DNA of 64,000 bases, from the NCBI RefSeq assembly GCF_001940785.1, contig NZ_MSLS01000017.1:33800-97799 (forward strand), read 5' to 3'. Shown here one piece after another: positions 28,596 through 36,966 of the stretch. The DNA comes from Bacillus sp. MRMR6 (GTDB lineage Bacteria; Bacillota; Bacilli; Bacillales; Cytobacillaceae). The number at the start of each line of letters is the position of its first letter. The first letter of the stretch is position 1. The position numbers were made by a program, and so were the translations under genes. The notes beneath the pieces were generated by a model. It was not told where the DNA came from, did not search any database, and saw only the letters and a list, made by a program, of their open reading frames with translations.

Positions 28596-28739
28596 ATCTA
28601 TATCATCCTTTTATCTTTTTTAAAAATTTCTCGTAATCTCTATAAATAGTACATACATCAACGTATATGATTCATACTATTTTTAGGGGTTTGTTGGTAC
28701 TTTTGAAAGTATTTGAACCTAAGTAATAAAGTCATCGAC

Positions 28740-29768
28740 TCAAACATATTGCATATCTTTTTGTCTAGCAAACTGATTTGCTACTAGCTTTACGAGATCT
28801 ACAACGCGGCAGGAGTAGCCCCATTCGTTATCGTACCAGGCAAGAACCTTTACCTTGCGAGTTCCCATAACGATTGTAGATAAGCCATCAATAATAGATG
28901 AACTTGGATTTGTATTAAAATCTACAGACACAAGCGGTGAATCACAGAATTCAACAATTCCCTTCATTGATCCTTGAGCCGCATTATTGAAGGCATCATT
29001 AATTTGTTCCACTGTCACATCACATTTCACGTCTACTACAAGGTCTACAAGCGATACATTTGGAGTCGGAACACGCAGTGCCATACCATGTAATTTGCCG
29101 GATAAATGTGGCAGAACCTTTGCTAATGCTTTAGCAGCGCCTGTTGTAGTTGGAATAATGGATTGTGCACAAGCACGAGCTCTACGTAAATCTTTATGTG
29201 GATTATCAAGGTTTTTTTGATCGTTCGTATATGCATGTACAGTAGTCATTAAACCATTCTCAATGCCGAATTGTTCATCTAATACCTTAACGACTGGAGC
29301 AAGGCAATTAGTTGTGCAAGAAGCATTAGATATTACATCGTGTTTTGTAATATCTAATTGCTCATCGTTTACACCAACCACAATCGTAACATCCTCGTTT
29401 TTACCAGGAGCTGTTAAAATAACCTTCTTTGCTCCAGCTTCTATGTGCAAACTTGCTTTTTCTTTTGCATTAAACTTCCCTGTTGCTTCAATCACAACAT
29501 CTATGCCTAGTTCCTTCCAAGGAAGCTCTTGCGGATTACGTTGGTTTAGAAGTTGAACCACCTTACCATCGACCAATAAATGATCTTGTGATACCTCTAT
29601 CGTGCCGTCAAACTTTCCGTGTACTGTGTCGCGCTTAATAAGATGTGCCAATGTTTCTGCTGGATAGCTCGCGTTAATGGCTACGACCTTGAATGAGCTT
29701 TCTTTTATCGCTTGACGAAACACCATTCTTCCAATACGGCCAAACCCGTTAATAGCAACATTAATCAT
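28740..29768 (-). CDS. gapB: Glyceraldehyde-3-phosphate dehydrogenase, gluconeogenic GapB type
   Basis: 342 residues. Rossmann motif INGFGRIGRMVFR at the N-terminus; catalytic Cys in SNASCTTNCLAP near 150; His in the HLSGKLHG region near 220; PTPNVSLVDLVVD near 235; NEWGYSCRVVDL near 315. Segments INASYPAETLAHLIK and EATGKFNAKEKA match what I recall of B. subtilis GapB rather than the glycolytic GapA. It uses NADP in the gluconeogenic direction, which suits its place between a malate carrier and pckA. Confidence 0.85.
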   Translation of the reverse strand: MINVAINGFGRIGRMVFRQAIKESSFKVVAINASYPAETLAHLIKRDTVHGKFDGTIEVSQDHLLVDGKVVQLLNQRNPQELPWKELGIDVVIEATGKFNAKEKASLHIEAGAKKVILTAPGKNEDVTIVVGVNDEQLDITKHDVISNASCTTNCLAPVVKVLDEQFGIENGLMTTVHAYTNDQKNLDNPHKDLRRARACAQSIIPTTTGAAKALAKVLPHLSGKLHGMALRVPTPNVSLVDLVVDVKCDVTVEQINDAFNNAAQGSMKGIVEFCDSPLVSVDFNTNPSSSIIDGLSTIVMGTRKVKVLAWYDNEWGYSCRVVDLVKLVANQFARQKDMQYV

Positions 29769-29826
29769 ATTAATATGTCCTCCTTAGTTAATTAGGATTA
29801 CTATTTATCTATAAATCTAAAACGGC

Positions 29827-29928
29827 GTATCATGGCTCGGTTACACCTGGAGACTCGGCAAGGCTTAATTCCTTTTATTATTGACAAAACCTTGGAGTGA
29901 ACACCAAACTTCCCTTGATTTCCCTCAT
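29827..29928 (-). pseudogene. Malic enzyme N-terminal fragment
   Basis: The minus strand encodes EGNQGKFGVHSKV and, after a frameshift, LSLAESPGVTEP followed by a stop. These align with NQGKLSVSSKV and LSLAYSPGVAEPC of the intact malic enzyme at 25729. About 34 codons survive between the maeN and gapB genes. The catalytic Tyr is replaced and the frame is broken. Confidence 0.6.
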
Positions 29929-29932
29929 CGTT

Positions 29933-31273
29933 TTAACTTAATAGCTTCATTAAGATCGTTGCAATGATTACTGTAGAAGCACCACCAAGTCTTGTTGCTA
30001 CTTGTGCAAATGGCATTAATGACATTCTGTTGGAGGCAGACAGAATTGCTACGTCCCCTGTTCCCCCTAATCCGCTATGACACCCAGTTACAATCGCTGA
30101 CTCAACCGGATGCATATTTAGGAATTTACCAACAAAATATCCTGTCCCAACCATTGCCAGCACAACAGACATACAAACTGCCACATATGCAGGAGTTACA
30201 ATTTTCACAACATCCTCCAATGGAATAAATAACATTCCCAGCCCTACCATAAGCGGCCATGTTAAACCAGTAGAAACAAATTTATAAAGATGATATGCAC
30301 CCTGTTCCATTTTTGCCGGCATTAGCTGAAGGCATTTAACCAATGTAGCAGCCACAATCATTAAAACTGGACCCGGAATACCTAAAAACATATGGGCAAA
30401 TTGACCGAAGATGAAAAAACCACAGGCAAGCAGTAAACCTGCACCCATTAATGAAAAATCGACTGGGGCATTTATATTTGTATTCTCGTTCTTCATCTCT
30501 TTTACACCTTCATTTGCTTTGACTAATACGCCATTTCCAGTTAACTCTGGCTTTTTTTCACCTAATTTTTTCATTACTCCTGCACATATGACTGCAACGA
30601 TATTTCCAATGACTGCAGCAGGAATCATTTGAGATACATACGTTTCAGCTGATCCACCTAAAATTTGCGAGTATGCTAGTGATAAGGGTAAAATCCCTTC
30701 ACCAACTCCTCCACCAATAATAGGAACAATAATATAGAAAAAGGTATGCTTCATTTCATATCCAAAAAGTACTCCAACTAATAAACCAACAACAATAGAT
30801 GCTATAGTTCCGAGAACAAGCGGTATAAACATTTTTGAGAAACCTTGAATTAGGACTCTGCGATTCATTCCCAGGATACTTCCAGCAACTAAAACAGAAA
30901 TATACAAATAAAGAAAGTTAGACGTTTTCATTAATGTTGTTACCGCTTCCATCGAGGCCGGATTAAAGATATTAAAAAATACAAGAACAGATGGAACTAG
31001 TAGAGCTAATATAGCAGGTCCGCCAATGTCCTTTAAAATAGGAATCTTCATCCCAAGGTCCCCTAGTAGAATCCCAAGCACCATAATAACTGCAAATCCT
31101 CCTATCATGTCTGGAGGCAGTTGATTATAAACAGATGCACCATAAACTATTGCCGCTAATACTAAATAAAGTGGCAACGGAATAACCCCTACCTTTAATT
31201 GTTTGAACTTTGTAAGGAACCCCTTTTTTTCTTCTTCATATTGAAGCGTTTCCAATTTTCTTGCTGTTTCCAT
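29933..31273 (-). CDS. maeN: 2-hydroxycarboxylate (malate/citrate) sodium symporter, MaeN/CimH type
   Basis: 446 residues of the 2HCT family, with about 11 hydrophobic segments after a cytoplasmic N-terminus. The first re-entrant loop has the GGVGEGILPLS signature near 185 and the second has SGLGGTGDVAILSAS near 405, both forming the sodium and substrate site. It imports L-malate, or citrate with malate. First gene of the maeN-gapB-pckA-malic enzyme run; regulated probably by the CitB/MalR-type system at 23229-25542. Confidence 0.85.
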   Translation of the reverse strand: METARKLETLQYEEEKKGFLTKFKQLKVGVIPLPLYLVLAAIVYGASVYNQLPPDMIGGFAVIMVLGILLGDLGMKIPILKDIGGPAILALLVPSVLVFFNIFNPASMEAVTTLMKTSNFLYLYISVLVAGSILGMNRRVLIQGFSKMFIPLVLGTIASIVVGLLVGVLFGYEMKHTFFYIIVPIIGGGVGEGILPLSLAYSQILGGSAETYVSQMIPAAVIGNIVAVICAGVMKKLGEKKPELTGNGVLVKANEGVKEMKNENTNINAPVDFSLMGAGLLLACGFFIFGQFAHMFLGIPGPVLMIVAATLVKCLQLMPAKMEQGAYHLYKFVSTGLTWPLMVGLGMLFIPLEDVVKIVTPAYVAVCMSVVLAMVGTGYFVGKFLNMHPVESAIVTGCHSGLGGTGDVAILSASNRMSLMPFAQVATRLGGASTVIIATILMKLLS

Positions 31274-31368
31274 GAAATTATTCCTCCTTTACTGCTCTTG
31301 CTCTACATAGTAGTTGTTTCTTTAAAGGAAAAATAGTTTATGAAAGTTTTATTATTACTTTTGGCAAT

Positions 31369-31405
31369 AAAAAAAGTAAACAACAAAAAGTAGCTTACTT
31401 TTTTT
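31369..31405 (-). terminator. Terminator after the D-malate dehydrogenase gene
   Basis: AAAAAAAGTAA and TTACTTTTTTT arms around a 15-nt loop, 50 bp past the stop at 31456. It separates the TRAP/dehydrogenase unit from maeN. Confidence 0.65.
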
Positions 31406-31455
31406 ATCGATATTTTTTCTCAATAAGAGAAGATACAATGCCTGACCCTCGTTTG

Positions 31456-32508
31456 TCATTTTAAGTTTAAGATGACTGCATCAATCACCTCATGCATGTT
31501 TGATGTACCGTCGATGTCACGAGTTTTAATTCCTTGATTAATGGTGGTTTTGATCGATTTTAATAGAAGTGTCCCAAGATCTTGGTAACCAAGGTGATCT
31601 AGCATCATTTTAGCTGTCCAAAGTTGGCCAATTGGGTTGGCTGCACTAAGTCCCACAATGTCAGGTGCTGAGCCATGAACTGGTTCAAACATGGATGGAT
31701 ATTTTCCATTGATATTGATATTTGCAGCAGGTGCAATTCCAATGCTTCCCATAATCGCTGCACCTAGGTCTGTTAAAATATCTCCAAATAGATTACTAGC
31801 CACTATGACGTCAAACGTGTGTGGTTTAGAAACTAGGAAAGCTGACAATGCATCAATATGATTGCTTTCTGTTTGAATATCAGGATACTCTTGTCCCACT
31901 TCTCTAAAGACTTGATCCCAGAACGGCATACTATGGACAATCCCATTGGATTTGGTGGCACTTGTTACTTTTCCTTTACGCCCTTTCGCTAGTTCAAAAG
32001 CATAACGAATTGTTCTCTCTGTTGCTTTTCGAGTAAAAACAGCATTTTGAACAGCGATTTCATCCTGGCCACTATGAATTCTTCCACCAACTTCACTGTA
32101 TTCACCTTCACTATTTTCACGTACAACAATAAAATCAAAATCTCGAGGATCTGCAAGAGGTGATTTAACACCTTGAATATATTTTGCAGGACGGATATTA
32201 ATCACCTGTTCACATTCACGACGAATTTTAATTAATAATCCCCATAAAGACACATGATCAGGTACTAATGTCGGGTTTCCAACTGCTCCTAAATAAATCG
32301 CATCGGTTTCCTTTAGCCGCTTCATTCCATCCTCGGGTATCATTTCTCCATGTTCTAAGTAATACTCACAGCTCCACGGATGAGTTTCAAAATGAAACTT
32401 TACCCCTCCATGTAATTCAGCAAGAGTGTCTAATACCTTAAGTGTTGCTGGTACTACCTCTTTTCCAATTCCATCTCCTGGTATAACTGATATCTTTACG
32501 TTTTCCAT
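31456..32508 (-). CDS. Tartrate / D-malate dehydrogenase (decarboxylating), DmlA/TtuC type
   Basis: 350-residue beta-decarboxylating dehydrogenase of the isopropylmalate/isocitrate superfamily. IPGDGIGKEVV at the N-terminus, substrate arginines in INIRPAKYI near 95, VVRENSEGEYSEVGGR near 128, a TKSNG segment near 190, the metal site NLFGDILTDLGAA near 230 and EPVHGSAPDI near 262. The NAD-type motif and the SLWGLLIKIRR substrate loop point to D-malate or tartrate rather than isopropylmalate. It sits behind a TRAP importer, which likely supplies the acid. Confidence 0.82.
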   Translation of the reverse strand: MENVKISVIPGDGIGKEVVPATLKVLDTLAELHGGVKFHFETHPWSCEYYLEHGEMIPEDGMKRLKETDAIYLGAVGNPTLVPDHVSLWGLLIKIRRECEQVINIRPAKYIQGVKSPLADPRDFDFIVVRENSEGEYSEVGGRIHSGQDEIAVQNAVFTRKATERTIRYAFELAKGRKGKVTSATKSNGIVHSMPFWDQVFREVGQEYPDIQTESNHIDALSAFLVSKPHTFDVIVASNLFGDILTDLGAAIMGSIGIAPAANININGKYPSMFEPVHGSAPDIVGLSAANPIGQLWTAKMMLDHLGYQDLGTLLLKSIKTTINQGIKTRDIDGTSNMHEVIDAVILNLK

Positions 32509-32541
32509 ACTGTTTTCTCCCTATGTAAGGTATTATAGTTA

Positions 32542-32779
32542 GTGTTAAACAAGTCTGTTGATTTGCGCTCCAGTCACTTCGCTTTCCGCGGGCGGTCGGT
32601 GAGCCTCCTCGGCGCTTAAGCGCCTGTGGGGTCTCACCCTGACCTGCTAGTCCCGCAGGACATTGATTTACATCCTTGAATTTACCCACGCACGAAGAAA
32701 ATGCGATAGCATTTTCGAGGAGTCTCGTGCCTTCCGCGCAAATCAACAGGTTTATAAAATCAACAATATCATTTAACAC
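32542..32779. repeat. GC-rich MITE-like repeat (238 bp)
   Basis: Ends GTGTTAAA and TTTAACAC, and inner inverted arms CTGTTGATTTGCGC / GCGCAAATCAACAG. The core is much more GC-rich than its surroundings (TTCCGCGGGCGGTCGG, CGGCGCTTAAGCGCC). This core is a widespread intergenic repeat in Bacillus-type genomes as I remember it. It has no gene; a 115-codon minus-strand frame across it is accidental. It explains nearly all of the gap 32509-32860. Confidence 0.6.
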
Positions 32780-32860
32780 AGCCAAAGTTTTAAAAAGATT
32801 GGAAAAGGATAGGATTTAGCTGGTTCATATTTCGAACAACTAAACCTATCCCTCTCCATT

Positions 32861-34834
32861 TTAAGCTGAAACTGTATTTAAATTATCTTTTTTCGAAAGG
32901 AAGATTTGAATTCCAACCGCTACAGCAACGATCACTAATGCAATTAAGTCTGTTTGGAGCCCAGCATCAATTGAGAGTAATGCCGCAACAAGCAATAAAA
33001 CTCGTGTAACAACGCTTGTTTTTCGACCTGCAAACCAGCCTTGAACACATGCTGCAAGAAGATAAATACCAATTGAAGCAGTGATTACCGCAATACTTAT
33101 TTCTAAAATACTTCCTACCATTAATAATTGAGGGCTATACATGAACATAAATGGTACGATAAAAGCCGCGATTCCTAAACGGAAGGCTTCAACCCCCGTT
33201 TTCATTGGATCAGTACCAGCGATGCCTGCAGCCGCATATGCCGCTAATGCAACTGGTGGTGTGATTGCAGACATTACCGCATAGTAGAATACAAACATAT
33301 GCGCAAATAATGGCTCAATCCCTAAGTTAATTAAACCAGGGGCTACAACGGAAGCTGCCACCGCATAAGCAGCAGTTGTTGGCATTCCCATTCCTAGGAT
33401 TATCGCAATAAACATTGCGAATAATAAAGCTAGTAATTCACTGTTACCCGCTACAGATAAAAGCATTGAGCTAAAGCGTAAACCTACACCTGTAAGAGCA
33501 ATTACACCAACGATAATTCCAGCACATGCACAGACTGCTAACAGCTGTATTGTATTCTTCATACCTAATTCTAATGCACCTAAAATCTTCTTCAAGCCCA
33601 TTCTTGTTTCTTTGCTGAATAAACTGACAATTAAGCAAGCAAAGATACTATAGGTACCTGACATAATAACTGAGAAGCCTTGTAAAAGAAGAGTGATTAA
33701 TAGAACGATAGGTAAGAATAAATAGGCTTTTCTCAGGATTTCCTTAAAGCTTGGCAAATCCTTTCTAGCAATTCCTTTCATACCTTTTTTTACAGCCTCA
33801 AAGTCTACCATTAAGTAAACAGATAAGAAATATAATAATGCTGGAATCGTTGCTGCGATAACAATCTCACTATAGCGAATCCCTGTAATTTCTGCCATTA
33901 AGAACGCGCCCGCACCCATAATTGGAATCATAATCTGACCGCCAGCAGAAGCAGTCGCCTCAGTAGCTGCAGCAAAACGAGCATTGTAACCTACACGTTT
34001 CATTAGCGGGATCGTTAACGACCCTGTTGCAACTGCATTTCCCGCAGAAGTACCATTCATCATACCCATTAATCCACTTGAGATAACGGCTACTTTTGCT
34101 GGACCTCCACGCATTCCGCCTGCTAATGAGAATGAGAAATCAATGAAGTAACGTCCAACACCTGACATTTGTAAAAACGAGCCAAAGATAATAAATAATA
34201 GAATGTATTTTGAAGAGACATCAAGTGTTACTCCGAATATTCCATCAAGTCCATAAATGTACGTAGTAAATCGATCAATCGTATAGCCGCTATGATTTAA
34301 AATACTAGGTAAATACGGTCCGATAAAGGCATATAAAATAAAGATGCTTGCTAGAATCGGCAGCGTCCATCCACTTGTACGTCTAGTTAACTCTAATACT
34401 AATAAAACCCCAACCAAAGCAACGATAAAGTCCATTGTAGTTGGTAAAACTCCAAAACGGAAAAGTAATTGTTTTAAGTTAATGAATACATAGACAAAGA
34501 CTCCAATACTTGCAAGAATAAGTACCCAGTCTATTACATGTATTTTAGATGAGGCCTTCTTCCATCCAGGAAAAAGCATAAATCCTAAGATTGAGCCAAA
34601 TAATAAGTGGGCTGCTCGAAAAAGCCAAGGATCGATTGGGTGGTAATTTAAAACATATAAATGAAATAAAGCCCCGATTACAGCTATTGTTGTAAACGTA
34701 ATTTTCCGCCATCCCCAAAAGTTTCTCGCCTCTGTCGCACTTTCAACTGATTCATCGTCTTCTGCCTCTGCTAGCATGTCAATAACTGGTTTTGTTTCAA
34801 CTTCTTTTTGTTTGTTTTTTTCTTTGTTACTCAT
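32861..34834 (-). CDS. TRAP transporter permease, fused DctQ-DctM type
   Basis: 657 residues from the ATG at 34834, 8 nt after AGGAGG; a GTG further up lies inside that site. A charged cytoplasmic N-terminus is followed by four TM helices of the small subunit and about 12 of the large one, with GLMGMMNGTSAGNAVATGS and MPTTAAYAVAASVVAPGL motifs of the DctM region. It is the fused form that works with TAXI-type binding proteins, and its partner is encoded 83 bp upstream. Substrate probably a C4 or hydroxy acid from the context. Confidence 0.85.
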   Translation of the reverse strand: MSNKEKNKQKEVETKPVIDMLAEAEDDESVESATEARNFWGWRKITFTTIAVIGALFHLYVLNYHPIDPWLFRAAHLLFGSILGFMLFPGWKKASSKIHVIDWVLILASIGVFVYVFINLKQLLFRFGVLPTTMDFIVALVGVLLVLELTRRTSGWTLPILASIFILYAFIGPYLPSILNHSGYTIDRFTTYIYGLDGIFGVTLDVSSKYILLFIIFGSFLQMSGVGRYFIDFSFSLAGGMRGGPAKVAVISSGLMGMMNGTSAGNAVATGSLTIPLMKRVGYNARFAAATEATASAGGQIMIPIMGAGAFLMAEITGIRYSEIVIAATIPALLYFLSVYLMVDFEAVKKGMKGIARKDLPSFKEILRKAYLFLPIVLLITLLLQGFSVIMSGTYSIFACLIVSLFSKETRMGLKKILGALELGMKNTIQLLAVCACAGIIVGVIALTGVGLRFSSMLLSVAGNSELLALLFAMFIAIILGMGMPTTAAYAVAASVVAPGLINLGIEPLFAHMFVFYYAVMSAITPPVALAAYAAAGIAGTDPMKTGVEAFRLGIAAFIVPFMFMYSPQLLMVGSILEISIAVITASIGIYLLAACVQGWFAGRKTSVVTRVLLLVAALLSIDAGLQTDLIALVIVAVAVGIQIFLSKKDNLNTVSA

Positions 34835-34917
34835 GTAAAACACCTCCTAAGCAAATTTAGCTGACTCATTGGGATTTTGACCCCTATATCTGAGTCAGCA
34901 TATTACAATACTTTTAT

Positions 34918-35952
34918 TTAGTTCTTCCACTCAGGTGGATATACTGATTTCGGTAGTTCAATCCCAATTTCCTCATAGTACTTAATCGCACCTGGGTGTA
35001 GTGGAACATTCTTATTGAGTTTGATTGCCTCTGCAACTGATTCTTCCATTGATGTATGAGTTTGAATAAGCATCTCTTGGTTCTCGTGGTATGCTTTTAC
35101 TAAATCATAAACGAAGTCTTCGTTTGCATCCTTACGTACAATACCAAAGTTGAACATGGAAATTGTTTCTAAATCTCTGTCTAAGGTTGTATAGGTATCA
35201 GCTGGGATTGTGAATGGCATGAAATATGGGAACTCTTTAATTATTTTATCCCTCGTTTCTCCATCGACACCAAAGAAGTTTACATCACGCTGAACCTCGA
35301 TTTCAGTAACTGCAGAAATTGGAATACCTGCCCCAAATCCAATGACATCTAATTGCCCATCCATCATCTGTGAAGCCAGGTCACTCCAACCAGCATGCAC
35401 ATTAGCCGTATCTAATCCTAATACTTCGTGGATCATCGGAACATACGTACCAGCTGTACCACCAGCAGGACCTGCACCAACACGTTTACCTTTGATGTCC
35501 TCTAGTTTTGTTATACCAGAGCTTTCAAGCGACAACCAATGCATCGGAGTGGTAAACATCGGAAAAATAATTCGAACGTCCTCCATTTTATTTCCTTCAG
35601 TCCATTCGCCAGTTCCTGTATATCCTTCATAGGCTGGTCCTAATGTTACCATTCCAACATCCTGATCACCCGCTTGAACTAATTGCATATTGTGTACAGG
35701 TCCACCTGTTACCTCAACGTTTGCAGTTACTTCCAGCTTTTGCTCTAAAAGATTAGCTAAACCTCCACCAACGATAAAGTACGTACCACCTTGGGAAGCG
35801 GTTCCAACTTTAACTGTAGTTGGGTACTCCTTATATTTAACTTCCCCACCTTCGCCGCTAGACGTTTGATTTCCACCCCCACTACATGCAGCCAATACTA
35901 GCAGTGAAAGACCAGTAAATACAGTGATAACTTTTCTTTTCCAATTGTTCAT
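34918..35952 (-). CDS. TAXI family TRAP solute-binding lipoprotein
   Basis: 344 residues. Lipoprotein signal with lipobox LAAC near residue 23. The mature protein shows VGTASQGGTYFIVGGGLANLL, the TAXI hallmark at the N-terminus of the domain, then GPVHNMQLVQAGDQDVGMVTLGPAY split over two strands and KGKRVGAGPAGGTAGTYVP (glycine-rich loop). It binds the substrate outside the cell and passes it to the fused permease. Some TAXI proteins bind glutamate; here organic acids are favoured. Confidence 0.85.
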   Translation of the reverse strand: MNNWKRKVITVFTGLSLLVLAACSGGGNQTSSGEGGEVKYKEYPTTVKVGTASQGGTYFIVGGGLANLLEQKLEVTANVEVTGGPVHNMQLVQAGDQDVGMVTLGPAYEGYTGTGEWTEGNKMEDVRIIFPMFTTPMHWLSLESSGITKLEDIKGKRVGAGPAGGTAGTYVPMIHEVLGLDTANVHAGWSDLASQMMDGQLDVIGFGAGIPISAVTEIEVQRDVNFFGVDGETRDKIIKEFPYFMPFTIPADTYTTLDRDLETISMFNFGIVRKDANEDFVYDLVKAYHENQEMLIQTHTSMEESVAEAIKLNKNVPLHPGAIKYYEEIGIELPKSVYPPEWKN

Positions 35953-36200
35953 CCTTATTTCCCCCTTTTTTTGGTTAACTACTTATACCCCTTTGTATTT
36001 CGGTAGAACTTTTATATAGTAGCTCCAAACCGATTAATATATTTTTGATATACCGGCTTGAAAGCTTCCTCCCATTGTTATTTCTCTTCATCTGTTAAAA
36101 TAAGAATTTCAATACATTCACATTCTCTGAATCTAGTTGATTCTTTGTTCTATCGCTCTCTAATTATGACAAAATTGTGTCTTTTTTCTGATATTTCAAA

Positions 36201-36216
36201 TATAAAGCGCTTTCAG
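36201..36216. promoter_or_regulatory. Candidate cre half-palindrome upstream of the TRAP genes
   Basis: CTGAAAGCGCTTTATA on the minus strand has the strong half TGAAAGCGCTTT of a cre box but a poor second end. It lies about 250 bp before the TAXI gene, far for direct repression, so the call is weak. Confidence 0.25.
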
Positions 36217-36230
36217 ATTTTAAACAATAT

Positions 36231-36287
36231 AAAAACCATAATGTTCATTTTGGTCTTTTTGGTCTCAAAAATGAACATTATGGTTTT
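36231..36287. terminator. Bidirectional terminator after the DctR-like gene
   Basis: A 21-bp perfect stem (AACCATAATGTTCATTTT facing its complement) with a 15-nt loop and A/T runs at both ends, 10 bp after the response-regulator stop. It insulates the two-component genes from the TRAP operon. The region 35953-36200 upstream of TAXI is AT-rich and shows no gene. Confidence 0.85.
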
Positions 36288-36297
36288 TAGTTGTCTA

Positions 36298-36966
36298 TTA
36301 CTTTTTTTCTATAAAATAAAAATGACTTGGCCGGCCAACATTTCCATATTGAATATCAACTTGTATTTTGCCAGTTTGACCCAAATAATCTAAATACCTA
36401 CGAACCGTCACCCTTGCCATTCCCAAATATGTTGCTAAATTTTCGGATGTTACCGGTTTAGTTTGTTTCATTAACCCCGTTAAAATTTGCTGTAGCGTTT
36501 TTTCACTCAAGCCCTTCGGAAGATGCTCATCACTTTCTTTCATTTTTTTTATTTCATCAATATCCTCCTGTTGTAAGGTTCCTGAGTCCTTGAGTTTTGT
36601 TCTCATTTTTTGATATGAATCGAGTGCTGACTTAAATCTCTTAAAATGAAACGGTTTCACCATGTAGTCCACAGCACCTAGACGAAATACCTCTTGGATG
36701 GATTTGCTGTCTCTTGCAGCTGTAATCATAATAACGTCGGTTGGCAGCCCTTGTTCACGCATTTGTTTTAACACCTCTATACCGGATATTTCGGGTAAGT
36801 ACATGTCTAATAAAACAAGGTCAGGCTCTAGTTCTTTTATTTTTTTTATAGCTTCCTTGCCACTTGCAGCAAAACCACAAAGTTCAAACATCGTTATTTT
36901 ATTTAAGAAGCTACTGTTCACTTCCAAGACCATCGGATCATCTTCAATAATCATTACTTTTATCAC
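36298..36966 (-). CDS. Response regulator, CitB/DctR family
   Basis: 222 residues. Receiver: IIEDDPMV acidic pocket, Asp in VLLDMYLPEISG, ITAARD and the Lys of MVKPFHFKRF. The C-terminal HTH (TSENLATYLGMARVTVRRYLDYL) is of the CitB type. Its start overlaps the kinase stop by 4 nt. It probably activates the TRAP/TAXI operon just downstream. Confidence 0.82.
   Translation of the reverse strand: MIKVMIIEDDPMVLEVNSSFLNKITMFELCGFAASGKEAIKKIKELEPDLVLLDMYLPEISGIEVLKQMREQGLPTDVIMITAARDSKSIQEVFRLGAVDYMVKPFHFKRFKSALDSYQKMRTKLKDSGTLQQEDIDEIKKMKESDEHLPKGLSEKTLQQILTGLMKQTKPVTSENLATYLGMARVTVRRYLDYLGQTGKIQVDIQYGNVGRPSHFYFIEKK

Noticed and set aside
28596..28739. CcpN operator upstream of pckA
   Set aside because: An ATATGATTCATACTAT stretch is suggestive, but it does not match the remembered consensus well enough to call.
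32438..32785. 115-codon minus-strand frame upstream of the dehydrogenase
   Set aside because: It spans the GC-rich MITE-like repeat and overlaps the dehydrogenase start; no protein-like pattern.
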